Source: Triparma columacea
Taxonomy: Eukaryota > Sar > Bolidophyceae > Parmales > Triparmaceae
NCBI GenBank assembly: GCA_030267965.1
Contig: BRYA01000553.1
Coordinates: forward strand, 17,167-81,166
Direction of reading: 5' to 3'
DNA: 64,000 nt
The notes under the pieces were generated by a model. The model was not told the origin of the DNA, made no database searches, and saw nothing but the letters and a program-made list of their open reading frames with translations. The position numbers were made by a program, and so were the translations under genes. Shown in pieces: positions 60,791 through 64,000 of this stretch (its first letter is position 1; the number at the start of each line of letters is the position of its first letter).

Positions 60791-63700
60791 ATGAGCACTA
60801 AAGACAGCCCACAGCAGGCGGACAAGCACATTGTAGCCAGCAGCGACGTCGAGAATGGCCTCCAGGACCATGGAAAACCCATCGACATCGCCAGCGGGGT
60901 GAGCGAAGGTATATTTGGTGCTCCAGAAGATGTCATTGACTCTATCGATGACAATAATATGGAGAATGGACGGGATTTTCGCGTCGACGATCCTCCTGAC
61001 GGCCTGGGTGGCAACGGATATTTGGTGGAAGAAAAAGCTGAGGGAAACAAAGCGTCCCTCGTAAGCATCGGTGGAGCCACCCAGACTGATGAGGAGATTG
61101 ACAGGGCTGTTGGGTGCGCGACTCCCAGCCACACGCCAGTCGGCCTTGCGACTGACAGCCTCGCCACTGCCGCTCAGTCCATGACATTAGATCCTGACAA
61201 CACCGTAAGGAACAAAGACCCCCCGCAGCCCCTCTCCAGCCCCAATCACACACCCTCCGCAATACACGGCTTCGTAGATATCGATTATGCAGCTCTTGGA
61301 CCCGAGCAAGGTGAACTTGTGAAGCTTCTTGAGGAGAGAGGAGCCGTTGAAGGCCTCATAGACAACTCTACCGGCGTCGATGTGAAGGTTATGGAGCTCG
61401 CTGATGTTTTCCACGACGAGCGCAACAAGATCATTGACTTTCTCCTCACCGATTGCGAGCAGGGCAACTTCCGAAGGAAGACCCTCCAGGAGTATGACGA
61501 AAAGGAAGCAGTCATTCACAGACTCGTCTACTGGCAGCACTACGGCAGGGGGAATAAGTTTGTCGAATTTCTCCTTGACGTCAAAGTCGTATCTCCCGAC
61601 GAAACGACGAACATTATGGAGTTGGCACCCCTTGATGAGGACGATCTTACTGACGAGGCAACTGCCACGCTTGTGGAAATTCTAGCGTCAATAAAGACCA
61701 AGGCTGTCAAACAAGGTGTAATTAATGGCAAGCTCAGCTTCACTGACTTTGAGTTTGGACAAACTGCAGTCACCGTGGTGGGAACTCTTAAGGCAGAGGA
61801 GAGGGTAACACAGATGAAATCGAATCTAGACGTTAACACAGTCAAAAGATTAAAATCTGCAATGTCAAACGTTGGAAGGATAGAAAGCAGCATCAGCAGT
61901 GTCAAGAAAGGAGCTCACAAGGATGTATTTGTTTCATGGAAGGGAATTCTAGAGGAGGTCATGAAGAAGTTCAGACAGCCTGGTCTCATTGATGAGAGGA
62001 GGAAAAGACACTTTGTGGAGGAGGTCATGCCTAGTGTGCCAACTCTTACTGAGGAAGAGGACGGGATGCTGGAAAGTGTCGCAGGACTGGAGGAGAAACT
62101 CTACAAGAAGGGAAAGAGAGTCAAGGGGACACTGAAGGAGGGTATTGACAAGTTCCTGTGGAGAGAGGGGGACAATGTGTGGGCAGCATTCGGGGTCACT
62201 GTGGACAAGTCAGCAGAGGCTGTGATGGCAGAGCAATCAATTTTTGACACATATGATGCTTCCTTCATTCATATCAGCGAGAACGGAAAATTACCGAGGG
62301 TTGTAAGGGAAAATGTTGATGGAAGTAGGAGCTTACAAGTCCATAATGGTATTCGCTTGCCTGGTCCAGTGAAAGACCGCCTCTTTGAAGCCTGGTTTGC
62401 TTGGAAGGAAATCAAGTTGAGCAGTGGCAAGACTTCATACATGTTGGCTTTTGTGCCACTGACAGAGTACCCAGGAGGAGGCTTCAAGGACCTTAGTAAG
62501 GAAGGATTTGTGCTGGCAGAGACTACAGGTGCCTACTTCTTCAACGAGATTGCTCCAAATGTCTGTAGAGTCACACGCATTCAAACAGTTGATCTGAAAT
62601 TTAGTGGCATTCATAAGACAGTGATAGACAAAGCCATTGAGTACCTTGCAAAGAATCAGCTTGTTGAGGCCAACAGGTTGCAGAAGAAGTTCAGGAGGAA
62701 CGGGAAGGAGGTTGATGCTGAGGTCAGGGGGGCCTTGGTGGAGAGGATGAGGGAAGGGGTTGAGTTGGAGGAGGACCAGAAGAAGGTGTTTGGGGAGTTG
62801 GAGAAGCTCTTTGGTGGGGAGGATGAAGAAGGGTGGGGGCCTCTCAAGTCACCTTGTGAGGGAGTCAAGATGGAGATCAAGTACAAGCAGCAGGAAAAAG
62901 GAAAAAAGACACTCACTTTTGGTAGAGCTGAGTGTATCACCGACTGCTCAGCCGAGGAAGCAGCCGCTTGGTTCTTTGAGTACTGCAGTAGAGAAAGAAT
63001 GGCATTGAGCCAAGAGGAAGGGAACCCTGCAAGGCTGGCGATAAGGAAATGGGGAGAGGAAAGGACCAATGAGAAGCTTTTTGCTATAATCAAGAAACTC
63101 CCATACCCATTTCACAAAAGAGAGTTTGTGATGAGATATATATGTCAAAACGGACGCCAAGATGACACCATGTCTGTAACATTTGTCCCAGCTAAAGAGC
63201 AGGTGGACTATGGGGGAAATCTAGGAAAGCTTGTACGGGCAACAACAAGTGGCATTCTCACTGCCAAGAATATTGAGGACCATAATGGTGTTCTCCAGTG
63301 TAAAGTTACATTGACCCAATACATGGACACAGGGGGGCATATTCCAGTCAAAATTGTCGACAAATCTACTCCACGAGTACTAAGTACAATAGCAACACTC
63401 AGGGATTCCTTCAAGCGGGATGAAGAGATTGATGAAGCTGCACTGGCCTCTCTTGCCAACATCATCAAGAATGAGCTCCAAGATTATACTGATGAGGAGA
63501 AGGAAGCAATCAGGAAGGGGAAGGAGTTCTATGAGAAGTGCAAGGAGGACAAGAACTTTGATGATCTGAAGAGTCCTGATGAGAGGGTCAAGATGAAGCT
63601 AATTCATGTTGATGGGGCAAGCAGTGGGACTGCTTTTGCCACTACTGTGGTAGATGCGAGTGTAGAGGAGTGCGCTGCAAGCAAAGTATCTATATTAGGT

Positions 63701-64000
63701 AGCAGGGAGGACGCCAGAAATGCCAAGAAATGGGGACTCACTTTCTTGAAGACCATTAATGTGAATCACCACACTCTCTACTATATCACAACAAGAAATC
63801 TTGGTCTCCCTGGATTTGCGCTACGCGACGGGAGGAGCACAGTTATCTGGTGCAAACAAGACAATGGAAAAGTTATCATTGATGTGTCAGATACAAAGGA
63901 ACTCGAGAAAAAATACCCCGTGAAGTCTGGGAATGTTTTAGTGAAGATTCACACAGTATGGGTCTTTGAGCCACTTGACCCTATTGGAGATGTGCCACAA
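60791..64000 (+). CDS. Large multi-START domain protein (partial, runs off right edge)
   Basis: Open without interruption for 1070 codons to the window edge. Residues 1-150 are acidic and disordered; 150-420 are mostly helical (LLEERGAVEGL, DERNKIIDFLL). Three START-like units then follow. Unit 1 covers about 470-620. Unit 2 covers about 690-880 and has the clearest signature: LPYPFHKREFVMRYICQ, YGG.LGKLVRATTSGIL and TQYMDTGGHIPVKIVDKSTPRVL. Unit 3 begins about 935 with DERVKMKLIHVDGA, the counterpart of unit 2's CEGVKMEIKY, and is cut by the edge. START folds bind lipids. The protein may continue into further START units or a signalling domain. The exact start (ATG at 60791) follows a probable 5' UTR intron. 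Confidence 0.82.
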   Translation, partial: MSTKDSPQQADKHIVASSDVENGLQDHGKPIDIASGVSEGIFGAPEDVIDSIDDNNMENGRDFRVDDPPDGLGGNGYLVEEKAEGNKASLVSIGGATQTDEEIDRAVGCATPSHTPVGLATDSLATAAQSMTLDPDNTVRNKDPPQPLSSPNHTPSAIHGFVDIDYAALGPEQGELVKLLEERGAVEGLIDNSTGVDVKVMELADVFHDERNKIIDFLLTDCEQGNFRRKTLQEYDEKEAVIHRLVYWQHYGRGNKFVEFLLDVKVVSPDETTNIMELAPLDEDDLTDEATATLVEILASIKTKAVKQGVINGKLSFTDFEFGQTAVTVVGTLKAEERVTQMKSNLDVNTVKRLKSAMSNVGRIESSISSVKKGAHKDVFVSWKGILEEVMKKFRQPGLIDERRKRHFVEEVMPSVPTLTEEEDGMLESVAGLEEKLYKKGKRVKGTLKEGIDKFLWREGDNVWAAFGVTVDKSAEAVMAEQSIFDTYDASFIHISENGKLPRVVRENVDGSRSLQVHNGIRLPGPVKDRLFEAWFAWKEIKLSSGKTSYMLAFVPLTEYPGGGFKDLSKEGFVLAETTGAYFFNEIAPNVCRVTRIQTVDLKFSGIHKTVIDKAIEYLAKNQLVEANRLQKKFRRNGKEVDAEVRGALVERMREGVELEEDQKKVFGELEKLFGGEDEEGWGPLKSPCEGVKMEIKYKQQEKGKKTLTFGRAECITDCSAEEAAAWFFEYCSRERMALSQEEGNPARLAIRKWGEERTNEKLFAIIKKLPYPFHKREFVMRYICQNGRQDDTMSVTFVPAKEQVDYGGNLGKLVRATTSGILTAKNIEDHNGVLQCKVTLTQYMDTGGHIPVKIVDKSTPRVLSTIATLRDSFKRDEEIDEAALASLANIIKNELQDYTDEEKEAIRKGKEFYEKCKEDKNFDDLKSPDERVKMKLIHVDGASSGTAFATTVVDASVEECAASKVSILGSREDARNAKKWGLTFLKTINVNHHTLYYITTRNLGLPGFALRDGRSTVIWCKQDNGKVIIDVSDTKELEKKYPVKSGNVLVKIHTVWVFEPLDPIGDVPQ

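Noticed and set aside
1..64000. tRNA, rRNA or other structured RNA genes
   Set aside because: None was recognised by eye. A covariance-model scan could still find small nuclear or nucleolar RNAs within introns.

Overview
The window is nuclear DNA of a photosynthetic eukaryote, most likely a stramenopile alga with a red-type secondary plastid (diatom or bolidophyte/parmalean grade). Three lines of evidence support this. Most genes carry short spliceosomal introns (about 75-250 bp, GT..AG, with a CTAAC-type branch point). Several proteins that act in plastids start with a signal peptide ending in Ala/Cys-Phe; the Cpn60 leader reads GASAFLPS. The genes are mixed, tightly packed and often head to head. 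Genus-level placement is inference.

Left third (1-23 kb): a NECAP endocytic adaptor running off the left edge; a large LRR-IQ-WW scaffold protein; pyruvate phosphate dikinase (PPDK) head to head with its own regulatory kinase/phosphatase; a plastid chaperonin 60; a tandem pair of intronless ankyrin-MYND genes, the second with a frameshift; an assembly gap (16476-17063); a PQQ-type beta-propeller; and a 12-exon gene for a double PhoD-like protein whose catalytic motifs are degenerate.

Middle (23-46 kb): a small secreted protein, a glutathione transferase, a START-like protein, a DHAR/CLIC-type glutathione transferase, an acid-ceramidase/NAAA-type amidase, a CDP-alcohol phosphotransferase with an unusual SAP plus histone-H1-like N-terminus, an unknown membrane protein, a THUMP/RlmL-like RNA methyltransferase, a minisatellite, two tandem copies of a type II membrane glycosyltransferase separated by a roughly 630-bp fold-back element, a dual-specificity phosphatase, a PX-AGC kinase, adenylosuccinate lyase and a possible pseudokinase.

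Right third (46-64 kb): a LON-N-domain protein, a LETM1-like organelle membrane protein, a protein with RPxSAxP motifs, an EGF/multi-TM receptor-like protein, a group XII-like secretory phospholipase A2, an unknown membrane protein, a gene with a three-fold repeated 3' module, a GNAT acetyltransferase, a methyltransferase-like protein, a very AT-rich island (about 20% G+C, 59790-60215) and a large START-repeat protein running off the right edge.

The genes do not form one pathway. The clearest functional unit is PPDK with its regulator, which share a 120-bp intergenic promoter region. At genome scale, three patterns recur: GAGCGAAGCGACGA-type inverted repeats at the ends of several introns, alternating divergent/convergent gene order, and recent tandem duplications (ankyrin-MYND, glycosyltransferase, the 3' module, an intron segment).
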